DNA from: Tanypteryx hageni
Lineage: Eukaryota > Arthropoda > Insecta > Odonata > Petaluridae
Length of the DNA: 64,000 bases
Direction: 5' to 3'
NCBI GenBank assembly: GCA_028673005.1
Contig: CM054115.1
Span: forward strand, 193,386,370-193,450,369
In this document: one piece after another, positions 54,466 through 64,000 of the stretch
Layout: each line of letters starts with the position of its first letter
Position numbering within the stretch: the stretch's first letter is position 1
The notes under the pieces: model-generated
What the model was told of the DNA's origin: nothing
The model's input: the letters and a program-made list of their open reading frames with translations, nothing else
Database searches by the model: none
Translations under genes and position numbers: made by a program

Positions 54466-54720
54466 TATGTGGGGTGCGGATAAAGGAGACGAGAGAACTT
54501 ATTTCGGATAAATTTTATTATCCTTCAATACACTGGGAACACTGGGAAACTTACGTCGTACACACACCGTCCATTCTGCTACTCAGCTACAGTCACGTCG
54601 TTGTCCCACTTTCACTCGCGCCAACCTCTCGCCATCTTGCCATCACCCAACTATCTCACTCCCAGCATCCACTCTGAACAACTGACGATCATCACCCGTC
54701 ACAAACAAGCGACGATCACC
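54466..54720 (-). repeat. Candidate 3' LTR of the gypsy-type element
   Basis: Downstream of integrase on the minus strand lies about 250 bases beginning near TGTGACGGGTGATGATC and ending near the run ATCCGCACCCCACA. AATAAA (54,507-54,520 region) sits about 40 bases before that end, as a polyadenylation signal in an LTR would. Without a second copy the borders are a guess. Confidence 0.4.
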
Positions 54721-54759
54721 ACCCGTACACCATCTCAGCCCCACAACTCGGCCATCCTA

Positions 54760-55605
54760 TTAATCGTCCGTCCCGGACGATGACAGGTCATCCTCCATGT
54801 CTCGGTAGAACCCTCTCCATGGCTTCATGTTCTCTGCTACGGCGGAAGTGTGTCCTGGACCCTCATGGCTACCAACCTTCTCCACATCATAGCGGTCCTT
54901 AGGGTACACCTTTGTGATTCGGTAAGGTCCCAGGAACTTGTTCCTCAACTTCAGGCCTGCTCCAAACTGCGTCCTCTTCACCGCCACTATGTCACCCACC
55001 TCATACTTTGTGGCCTCCTTTCGTCTGCGATTGAAGCTCCGTCTATTCTCCTCCTGGACCCTTGCAATGGCTTCCTTGGCCCGCTTATGCAGGTCATTCC
55101 TTGCCCCTGTAAAAGAGGTACGCATCTCCTCCTCAATTATCTCCTGCAGTTCGACATTCTCTGGATTCCTCATCATCGTCCCCATTAAAAGTTCAAATGG
55201 GGTGGTGCCAATGGACCGTTGGGGTGTGCTGTTCACTGCCCGCTGCACCCGACTTATTGACTTGAACCACTTCAATGGCTCCTCTGCAGACAGCTTCGCG
55301 AAGACAGCCACCAGGATACTCTGCATCCTCTCTACCTGACCATTCCCTCTTGGCACACCTGTCGTAATGGTGAAATGTTTAATATTCCCCTCCTGGCAAT
55401 ATTGCTCAAACTCCTCAGCCATAAATGCCTTGTTGCGATCCGTAGTGATCCGCCTTGGATTACCAAAAGTTTGCTGGTGGACCCTCAGCTTCTCTAGCAC
55501 ATCTGCCGTTTCCAACGTCTTAGTCGCAAAGAGCCAGGCAAACTTAGTAAATGCATCCACAAGCACAAGGAGGTACTTGTAGCACTTTTTAGTTGATGGC
55601 AATGG
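54760..55605 (-). pseudogene. Pol: integrase core and C-terminal domain (gypsy type)
   Basis: Following the frameshift, the integrase catalytic core shows YLLVLVDAFTKFAWLF, ITTDRNKAFMAEEFEQY and GVPRGNGQVERM. The D, D and E of the D,D-35-E triad are therefore present, although the first Asp motif of the core (HIDHLG) lies just before the shift. A C-terminal domain follows with YEVGDIVAVKRTQFGAGLKLRNKFLGPYRI (GPY/F motif), which binds DNA near the LTR ends. The frame runs uninterrupted to its stop at 54,760. Confidence 0.88.
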
Positions 55606-56279
55606 CCCAAATGATCTATATGTAACATGTCTAAAGGGAGGTCTTCTTTTGGAATAGGGTTCAGGAAACCCTCCACCTTTCCTTGCTTTCTAGCTGCCAA
55701 TATGCATGGAATGCAGTTTTGGATATACTTCTTTATCTTTTTCTCCATCTTATTCATCCAGTACTGCCTCCCAATCATTCTCATTGTCTTCTTGATGCCA
55801 AAGTGTCCTGTGTCATGGGACCTCTGAATAATCTCCCACTCCATACCTTTCGGGATGACTAGTCTCTGTACTCCACCTTCTTCCTTGTAAAGTAAATCTC
55901 CCCTCAGCAAAAAATCATCAAATGTTCCACCTCCACGTAGGACCACCTTAATTGCCTTTAGTCCTTTGTCCCCATTCTGCGCCCTGTCTACTCGGTCCAG
56001 CAGCACATCCCGTAAAGCAAGCACATAGGGATATCTGCTCAGGGCATCAACATGCCTCATTCTCGTCCCAGCCCGGTGCTCGACCTCGTAATCGAACTGT
56101 TCTAGCTCCATTACCCATCTTGTGACCTTAGGTGCTAGGCTGTCCTTCTTAAGGGTTTGTTCAAATGCCTCACAGTCTGTGATGATCTTAAAGTGGATTC
56201 CAAGCAAATACACCCGGAACTTCTGCACTGCTTTTACCACAGCCAACACCTCCAACTGGTAGCTGTGAAGCTTCTTCTC
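55600..56279 (-). pseudogene. Pol: rest of RNase H and integrase zinc domain (gypsy type)
   Basis: In the same frame as the segment before it: EVLAVVKAVQKFRVYLLG, FKIITDCEAFEQTL, HRAGTRMRHVDALSRYP (RNase H end and tether). The integrase N-terminal zinc domain follows, HDTGHFGIKKTMRMIGRQYW then CIPCILAARK, giving the His-His-Cys-Cys set. After DMLHIDHLG, at about 55,606, the frame is lost by the apparent absence of one C in a short C run; the integrase core continues in the next frame. Confidence 0.87.
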
Positions 56280-56282
56280 TGC

Positions 56283-57806
56283 TTATGATGTCTTCCTGCT
56301 CATGTAGTAGACCGGGTGGAGCTGGTTATCATCCTTGGACCTCTGTAGGAAAATCGCCCCTAAGCCATCCATGGATGCATCTGTGTGAAGCTCGGTCTCC
56401 AGCCTTGGATTGTAAATCCGCAGCACAGGCTCAGCTGCCATTGCCCTCTTCAGCATCAGGAATGCTTGATGTTCATCCTTACCCATCAAAACTTTTCTCC
56501 CGCTCTTCAGAAGATCACTAAGTGGCTTGGCAATCTTAGCATAGCCTTGCACATATTTGCGGAAGTAACCTGCCAATCCCAAGAAACTCCGTAGTTGCCT
56601 CCCTGTCCTCGGCTCGGGAAAATTGACAAGGGCAGCTACTTTGTCCGGCGACGGCTGAACTGTACTATTCTCCACATGTCCTAAGAATTCAATTCGTCTA
56701 TGCAGCAGTTGGCATTTCCTCCAATTGATCTCTAATCCATATCTGCTTGCGATTTCTAGCACTTCCCTCAATCTATCCACTGCCTCACTCTTGCTTTCAG
56801 CCACAATTATTTTGTCATCCAAATACATTAGTACAATCCCACGCTTCACCGGCTCCCGAAAAACAAATGAAATGAATCTCTGAAACACAGCTGGGGAATT
56901 GCACAACCCAAATGGGACCCTAGTAAACTCGTACTGTCCTGTTGGTGTCACAAAGGCGGTATATTTTCTGCTCCTTTCTGCTACTTGCACATGAAAGAAA
57001 CCATCTTTTAAGTCCAGCGTAATAAACACCTTTGCCTCCACTAACCTATCCAAAATGTCCTCTATTAAAGGCAGGGGGAAATGCTGTCTAACAATGACCT
57101 CGTTAATCGGTTTGTAGTTCACACATATTCTTGCACTCTCATCTTTCTTCCTGGCCACAACCACCTGGCTAGCGAACTCAGAATGGCTGGTCGTGATTAT
57201 CCACTTTTCCAACCACTCTTCCACCTGCTCGTCAACTTCGGCCGACTCCTTAGGTGATAACTGCCGTGGTCTCCGGTTAATGGGCGCCTCATTCTTTAGG
57301 ACTATTTTCATCTTAATCGGCACCTCTTCCATCTTCTTAGGCTGGTAATCCCCGACTAATTCTCTAACCTTGCTGCCTAATTCTGGGTCTAAATGACTGC
57401 ACTGGTCGTCATCTGCGGCAATAAGCAGCATACAGCCCTCTTCTGGCCATATCTGAGCCTCGCTCCTGCTTAACTTCACTGAAGCATGGTTCAACAGTTC
57501 ATCACCTAAGAGAGCACTCAAGTAAGGAATGGTTCCAGCAGGCACTACCGAGTACAACAGTGGATATGGGACTCCGTCGATAACAGTCGTCGTCTTAAGT
57601 CGGCCTAGCGTCTTGATCATCCCCCCACCTGCGGCTTCTAGAACCTGCTCGTGCCTTTCAAAGTCCAGTTCACCTAACTCCTTGCAAAGATCTTCGGCAA
57701 TGATATTGTAGTCACTGCCACTATCAATTAGACAGTCCACATTGACTCTGTTAATTTTCACAGTCTTAATCCTATTTTTCCGGCCCTCTGACCGTAACTT
57801 TAACAA
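56283..57806 (-). pseudogene. Pol: aspartic protease, reverse transcriptase and start of RNase H (gypsy type)
   Basis: The open frame is 507 codons, continuous with the Gag frame upstream. Protease: VDCLIDSGSDYN with the catalytic Asp-Ser-Gly at residues 28-30. Reverse transcriptase: residues about 165-380, with ARICVNYKPINEVI, FITLDLKDGFFHV (Asp 265), TRVPFGLCNSPAVFQ and the YLDD box at 328-331 (VLMYLDDKIIV). The connection region FLGLAGYFRKYV is followed by RNase H with LHTDASMDGLGAIF (Asp 476). An in-frame TAA at 56,283 cuts RNase H; the same frame goes on immediately. Apart from the stops the catalytic residues are intact, which suggests a fairly young copy. Confidence 0.9.
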
Positions 57807-57877
57807 ACCTGCTCTATCAGTGCTCTTTTCTACATGGAAAACATCCCGTTGACCACCACTCGAAGGCGAACCTGGGC

Positions 57878-58757
57878 ATTTCGCGGCAATATGCCCAAAC
57901 CCGAGGCACTTGAAGCACTTGGTCCCCTATTCCTTAAACTTGCAATCACGGCTCAAATGCCCTACGCCCCCACAATTGAAGCACCTAGCCTGTTTTGTTT
58001 TGTTAGAAAAGTTCGACCCAAAACTCCTTGGTACTTCCACCTCACGCTGCGGCCTATTCGTAGACATTTTGCTCCTCATCATCTCGTAATATTTTACCTT
58101 CTCCCGAAACTCGGCAAATGTCTTAGCCCCATACAGCATTTCCTTATTTACCTCACTATCCCGAAGACCGTCGATAATATATTGAATAGTGATTTCCGGT
58201 TCCAGGTCAATTCTACTAGCAGTTTTCCTCATCTGCAGGATTTACTCTTGGTGGGATTCCCCTTCCTTCTTTTTGCGCCTAAATAGCAACTGATGAATCT
58301 CACGACTGTTTGTCTTCGATTCAAACTCCTCCGTCAGGGCCTCCTTAAGTGCTCCCCACGTCTTGAATACTGGTTCCGCCTCCAGCCACAGCTTCGTGGT
58401 TCCCTCGAGGCACTTCTTCGCAAAAATCAACATCCGTAGTGGCGACCACTCGTACAATTCACTGTGCTCCTCGATGAGTTCAATCCACTTGCCTACTGGG
58501 AAGGCCTTGTCCTCTCCGGTGAATTTCGGGATCGTCCCTTCTATATCCCTGAACTGAAGCTGTCCCCTCATAACTCCGTGGCCCTCATCTCTTCCGCGAG
58601 ATACACTACTTTCGCTCTCCGACTCTTTGATTCGGCGTTGTTCGTCACGCAACGCATCACGCTCAGATTCGGCCTCTGCCAACTCGCGCTGTAGCTGCTC
58701 TACGGTTCGACTTGTTGCCCTCCTCTCTCTCTCAGAAAGATCTTCAGGTGGAGCCAT
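57878..58757 (-). pseudogene. Gag of gypsy-type element (two zinc knuckles), two stop codons
   Basis: Starts at ATG 58,757 (MAPPEDLSERERR). Residues about 10-65 are charged and probably coiled-coil. A capsid-like region follows, containing VGKWIELIEEHSELYEWS and LRMLIFAKKCLEGTTKLWL, then LKEALTEEFESK. An in-frame TAA at 58,240-58,242 interrupts it. The same frame resumes (ASRIDLEPEITIQYIIDGL, FAEFREKVKYYEMM) to the knuckle CFNCGGVGHLSRDC, then an in-frame TAG at 57,924-57,926 and a second knuckle CFKCLGFGHIAAKC. Gag packages element RNA. The two stops are probably inactivating and differ in codon, so stop-codon readthrough is an unlikely explanation. Confidence 0.85.
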
Positions 58758-58859
58758 CTTCCAACGCCTATCCACACTAACACGAAGATACAAAAAGTAC
58801 TTTCCCCTCCCCTCGGCTATACCAGGCACACGCTAGTCTCAGGTTACTTCCTCGTCACG

Positions 58860-60455
58860 TGATCCAACGTCAGTCCAGCACTACCTTCCCGCGCTTTTTC
58901 TCGTCATGTGACCCACCAGCTAGATAGCGTCCATTACGTGAGAAGTGACTTCACCAAAATGGCTTCCCACGCTTTTTCTTTCGAAATCTTAAATGTTTCA
59001 ACGCACAACGTTTATCAGCTAGGAAATTATACCACACTAAAATCGGATAATATTCGGTTGGTATAAACGGAGTAGAATGCTAGCGAAGGGATAAAGCATT
59101 TGCATATCTGAAATCTTTCCCAAGCAACGGAACACTAGAGGCAAAAAATTCGGGGATTCCGATATGAATGAATTCGGCGACATTTATTCGTGATTGGTTT
59201 CGGTATTTCTGCAAATTCCCCTTTCTCGTCCTCTTCATACGCGTCTCGACTCATACGGATCTCACTTCATACTCCTCCGATTCTCTCTCTCTCGGCATAC
59301 ATGTTATATCTATTTCCCATTGCATGAGGGACGTTATAGGAGACTAAAGTATTTTGAACAAGAAAACTGCCTTGATAGGCAAGAGTACATACATTACATG
59401 ATGAAACTGGTATTAGCCCTTCAGTGGTCGCGCGGATGACAATAGTCATCCATAGTAGTTTGATCGATCGTCATTTCGCTCCTGTGCGAGTAGTGTGACC
59501 CCCACTGCCTTCTTATCAAGGGCGTCTCTTTCCGTCAGTTCGATGTTTACTTCCTAACATCTAGCATGCGTGAATTACCAGGCCAAGTTTCAAAATTACT
59601 ATACTCCAAGTGATTACCTTACTGTTGAAGAACAGCTGTTAGATTTTCGGGGTAACTGGTCATTTGTGTCGACTACAGAGTATATTTCAAGGTAGAGCGG
59701 ATTCATTATTTTTGTACTACTAAATCTTATAGAAGTCTTTGATAAATTGTTTTCAGTTTGATTCTTTTGTATTTTCTTAATGCAAGCCTTTGACAAAAAA
59801 ATATGAAGTTTGGTTTTTTTATATCCTTAATCATGGTAGAGGTCTAATTGGAATGAAATTGTTTTTAGAGAACCACTGAAACGGTTTTGTTATAAGCAAA
59901 ACGATAAAATTTGACCATTCGCGTTACAAATATCTACGCGACCAATGTAGGATTAAGGAAATGCAAATGGAAGCCCTAATTAATCGATCGTCGATTCCAG
60001 TGCTTTAACTCTAATGCTGTGATACTTATAACTAGAGCATCTATAATGAATTAAACCATGAGGTGAGCTCATTAATTACTTTTATTTTTAATTTTTATCG
60101 ATTTCAAGGGAATAAAAAGGAATTTTGTAGCTAACCTTATAGCTAATATCAATTTGACCTATATTTTCCCAATAACCATTAAAAGGGTTTCAATATCCTC
60201 TTTGAACATTTGGAAAAGCAGTATTACACTTACAATCAGCAGGGCTAAATATATGAGTTATAGCAAAAATACGAAAATCTAGGTCAGTAGTTGAGATAAG
60301 AACTATTCGATAAAAATTGTAAAAGGATTCATTGACAGCAATTTTGATAGAACAGAAAAAGAAGCATGGAACGCAACTTGACCAGTTTTATATTAAAAAG
60401 TTTCACAACTTAGAAATCATGAAGGCTACATTAACGTAAAATGGGGATTTAGGTG
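58860..60455. other. Spacer without recognised gene
   Basis: Where a 5' LTR and primer-binding site would be expected (58,800-59,200) I see no copy of the candidate 3' LTR. The rest shows no gene, element end or RNA gene. Confidence 0.45.
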
Positions 60456-60459
60456 GAAG

Positions 60460-61345
60460 AATAGAGACGGAGTCTAGGGAGTAAGAGGTAGGGGAGATAG
60501 GAGGAAGACGAGAAGAGGATAAATGTGTGGAGGGAGAGGAGAAGGGCTAAAGAGAAGATGGAAGGAGATAGGGGAGATTAAAAAGAGAAGGGAGAAATGA
60601 GGGGGGAAGAAAAATGGAAAGAGGTAGTAAAAAGTGATTGATGGAGAGAGGTCGACAGGTGCATAAACGATGGAAGAGTACACAAGAGAAAAGACGGAGG
60701 AGGGAGAGAGAGAGAGAGGAAAGGAGAGGAGGAGTAAGATATATAGAAGACGGAGGGATTGACTAGGATGGAGAGGACGAGAGGATATGAAGGAAGAGAG
60801 AGAAAGAGGGAATGGGGAGGAGAGGGAGAAAGATGATACAAGGAGATGAAGAAGAGAGAGAAAAATGGAGGGAGAGACGATGGCGGTGGAGGTGAATGGA
60901 AGAAGGAGAGGAAGAGATAGAGATATATATGAGAGGGTAAAGAGAGAGAGACAAGTGCTGTGTCGTAGTGAAAGGACGAATGAAGAGAGAAACGCGTGCA
61001 GACAGACAGACAGACAAACGACTTTATTAGGGCGAAATTGAGACTACGTAGTCCCTTCTTACATTTAAAGGGAGTTTAAAAGAGTGGGTTACGGGAGAAG
61101 TGATGATGTGGGGGAGAGAAGCGGGAAGGGGGTGGGGGAGGCAGCCGAAGGAGGAGGGGGGCGCTTGTTGGGAAGATTGGATTGGTGCGTTGGGAGATGA
61201 AGGATAGCAGAATGTATATGAAAGGAGAAAGATGGAGGAGTTGAGGTGAATGGGAATCGAAGGAGTAAGGAAAGGAAAGTGACGTTAGGAGGAAAGAAAT
61301 AGAGGGAGATGAGAAAGGCGAGGAGAGGCGTAAAGAGGGAATACG
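60460..61345. repeat. GA-rich purine region
   Basis: About 880 bases with plus-strand GAGAGA, GGAGGAG and AGAGGAGG blocks, broken by ordinary sequence, and a short (CAGA)n run at 61,001-61,016. Composition resembles the 4.6-5.6 kb block. Frames on the minus strand are Ser/Pro/Leu-rich artefacts. Confidence 0.75.
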
Positions 61346-64000
61346 CGTGGTGGAGTTAAAAGCGGGGGAGTTGCCTTTCCTAAAAGGTCTTGATAAAACC
61401 CATTTCTCGTTTCTCGCGAGGGTGGACAGAGTCAAAGTGGAAGGCGTGCTCCTCTTTCAGGACGTGATTTTATTCCTCAAGTTTCGCTTCTCGACCACTG
61501 AATACCACGTTGCATTCATAACTTTATTTTTGGAATTGTTTGACGGGAGAACAGGATCCTGGGATTTATTTTCTGATTTAGCAGGATTGCTGATGCAAGA
61601 TCACCCGATTAAAATTTTAGTTTTTCTTCGTTGAAAGTTATAAAGAGAATTGGACAATGTCGATCTCTTATCGAGGTGGTATCCATCTTCGATTAGTGTG
61701 TAATTTTATGAATGGGTGGATTTAACAAATAAATCTTTACTTGAAAGTAATTATCATCTTATTTCCCTAATTACTAACAGTAATTTCCTCTTTCCCAAGT
61801 TTATTACAAAATAATGATTCATTCTCAGAAGAAAAAATAGCGATAAAACACGAACGTTATAGTTTCACATGTAATGCTTAAAAATGAGACATTTTCTCTT
61901 TAGCAAAGTTACTAATTAAGAATTTTAAATTTATGAGATTTCCCTTTATAATTCAATGTACGTTTTCGTCTCTATAGAAGTGAAGGCGTACAATTAACAA
62001 GTGAATGCTCGTGAAATTGAAGACAAAGAGGCGCATAATGAGGTATCACTGTGACCGAAACAGAAATCGCGTCAAAAAGTTTTGTTTTCCTGGGCGACAA
62101 ATGGAAAAGTACTTCCAAACGTGGAAAGGACATTAAATGCATCCTCATTAGATTCGAGAGGAATATTTTCACATTTCCAATATTTTCATTTTCATCGACA
62201 ATTATTGAAACTAATATTTGACGACATTTCGTTGGAAATTTGATCATTACTAGTGATACCCGTAAAAAAATTTGCGAAGTCTGTCAAAAATCTGCATGAT
62301 TAAAAGTAATAATAGCCCATTTCTCCTTATAAAATTAGACAACTGATATTTTTAATTTAATGCTTGTTTATATAATTCGTATGTGCAATTTTAATTGCTT
62401 CTCCCTTACGAAAAAGGTAACATTCCAGAATTGGTATAAAGAAAGAAGATTTTATTCTTTTGATCAATCGTTCAAATTGCCACAATCCACAAGCAATTTA
62501 CTGAATAATAATAATCCTCAATTATTAACGTTAAAATCTGTCAAGTTTGACGTAGCTAAAACTATAATTTCGTTGCTTCATAAGGTTTGAAGGTTTAATT
62601 GACGTAATTCAATCGGAGGCAACAATGCGGGTCGTCTTGGCAACAGCCGGAAATAGTACGAAAAAGACAAAATTTCGATAAGAAACGCGTGCTTCTGGCA
62701 AATTTTTCCGTGTAACAAGGATACATCTCAAAATTCAGATATTTTCTAGTTTTAGCTATCGAATAATGCAAAATTGGAGCGATTCGGTCTTTGTTTACGT
62801 ATTTCAATGAGTGGAGGAAATAGACCTTGCACCTTGAAAAATCGAAATCCCTGTGTAAACATTTGGGAAATTATAATCATTTCCTGCATACGAACCTGGG
62901 ACACATCCGTAAACGAAAATAGTTTTCCCTTGGTTTCCTAGTTGGCAGAAACAAAATGGCGTGTACTGTATTTTTATGACAAACTGTTAAAGTGATAAAA
63001 GGGGGATCGGATGGACAGACAGAATGTCAGACATTGGGTAATTAAGCATAAAAATTCAGGTATTTACTGAAGATATTAACAAAGGTGAAATACTCCTTTA
63101 GCCTTTAGTTAGTTTTGGCCAAAGTTATTGAGCTACTATCAATTAACTGAAGATATTGTTGACTTCAGTTGTCACGAAGATTGCTTTCGTTGACGACAAT
63201 TTTTTCTGTTTATCCTCACTCAGCTGGGCCCAGCTCCTTTGCTGGACCTTCGCCACTTCCTTATATTGAGTTCACCATGCATCTTTGAGGAGTAAATTAG
63301 TTAATTAGAAGCTATGTCAAATATCAGGTAAAGTAGTCTGAAAATTCTAATAAAGCATAATTAAATATTCTTTCGTCCCATTGCGTCTTTTAGGTTGCTT
63401 TATGTGTCGCTTCTAGTTCAACGAATTTCCCGCCCTTGACAAAAAGAAGGCGATAAAATGGAAGATAAAAATTTTGAGCTTGTTATAATTTAAAAGACTA
63501 GAGCAGCAGTCATTAACAGGCAAATTAAATTTTTATAAATAGAGCAAAAGTTACGAGATAATAGAAGAAAAACAAAAACTTTCCGCATAAAATACTTTGG
63601 AAAATGCTGGAAGAAATATGTTCCTATCGATTGTCGATTACTTACTTTAATTTAGAAATGTAGACAATTCGTGAAATATTTTTAAAAATCAGGTTTACAA
63701 AGTGCGCTAAAATCTTCATTGAAAGGGGACGTCAAGACAACTTGAAATTCAATTCTTCGTATGATCTCTTCAATACTTGAAAATTGGGAGGTTATTTACA
63801 ATATTTAAATAGAAAAAAGGATGAGTGATATGATTTGTGAGGTTGAAAAGAAAGATTTATTAGATATAGTAGAATACCCCAATCCATTCCAGAAAGCATT
63901 CATTGAATTGGAAGGAGAAATATATCCAACAATATTTTTGGTTTACTTATGGCATTTAAAATAAAGAATCATTTAGAAATAGGTTTAACAGAATCTAACA
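61346..64000. other. Right-hand flank, no recognised gene
   Basis: AT-rich, with fewer repeats than the rest of the window. The longest frame (61,347-61,634, 95 codons, MVELKAGELPFLKGLDKTHF) has no domain I know and begins in the GA-rich block. It could be intronic or intergenic DNA of a host locus lying beyond the window. Confidence 0.4.

Larger units (their letters stand above)
54466..58757 (-). mobile_element. Ty3/gypsy-type LTR retrotransposon, near-complete interior
   Basis: On the minus strand the order is Gag with two CCHC knuckles, protease, reverse transcriptase, RNase H, integrase: the Ty3/gypsy order. One continuous frame runs from 58,757 to about 55,610 apart from three in-frame stops, followed by a single frameshift and the integrase core to 54,760. 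No env-like frame is present. A candidate 3' LTR lies at about 54,470-54,720. I found no matching 5' LTR between 58,800 and 59,500, so the element is probably truncated at its 5' end. Confidence 0.88.

Noticed and set aside
54480..54780. Small plus-strand frames downstream of integrase
   Set aside because: Short overlapping frames inside the candidate LTR, without family features.
58800..59500. 5' LTR and primer-binding site of the gypsy-type element
   Set aside because: No stretch matches the candidate 3' LTR and no clear tRNA-complementary site follows where expected.
61347..61634. Possible 95-codon host gene
   Set aside because: No domain, no splice or family evidence, and the start lies in a low-complexity purine block.

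Overview
The window looks like a repeat-dense intergenic or intronic stretch of an invertebrate genome. An arthropod is most likely, judged from the mix of transposon families and from CR1 LINEs ending in a (GTAGAT)n tail. It is AT-rich, and almost every protein-like reading frame belongs to a transposable element. I could not identify a host protein-coding gene, a convincing tRNA or rRNA gene, or any bacterial feature.

Layout. 1-975: 5' part of a pogo/Tigger element. 1026-1310: small hAT MITE with a perfect 8-bp target duplication. 1837-3400: decayed BED-type hAT. 4.5-6.5 kb: purine-rich DNA. 6.6-10.5 kb: a CR1 fragment, a hAT fragment and a jockey/BS-like LINE fragment. 13-15.6 kb: a short repeat starting at a TA microsatellite, a tRNA-like SINE candidate and an internally deleted Tigger. 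17.1-19.3 kb: second copy of the first Tigger. 19.7-24.5 kb and 31.5-36.4 kb: two nearly full-length CR1 LINEs (ORF1 with an SGNH esterase domain; ORF2 with endonuclease and reverse transcriptase), both on the minus strand. 25.5-27.4 kb: another BED-hAT. 28.2-31.3 kb: a MITE, a Tigger remnant, a second TA-linked repeat copy and an unrecognised transposase-like gene. 36.6-39.6 kb: a cluster of short repeats between TA/TG microsatellites. 40.3-45.4 kb: one hAT element with a second, different hAT inserted in its transposase gene. 45.9-49.4 kb: non-coding modules arranged as large inverted repeats. 51.6-52.1 kb: polypyrimidine block. 54.5-58.8 kb: Ty3/gypsy-type LTR retrotransposon on the minus strand with three in-frame stops and one frameshift. 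58.9-64 kb: no recognisable gene, with another GA-rich tract.

The most interesting signal is the family of short repeats at 13.1, 29.6, 36.7, 38.5, 38.9 and 39.5 kb. Every copy abuts a dinucleotide microsatellite. Five of them share a CTGANGA / short hairpin / GA(U)AA core that reads as a hammerhead-ribozyme motif of the kind known in Penelope-like retroelements; at 36,718-36,754 helices I and II and the core can all be drawn. Four copies also carry a conserved splice-donor-like TTGGTRAGTGT. No Penelope reverse transcriptase is present in the window, so these would be non-autonomous copies or solo terminal repeats.

The nested insertions give a relative order of events: hAT into hAT with an 8-bp duplication, a 165-bp CR1 tail into CR1 copy B, and a 12-bp (GTAGAT)2 insertion into the Tigger transposase.
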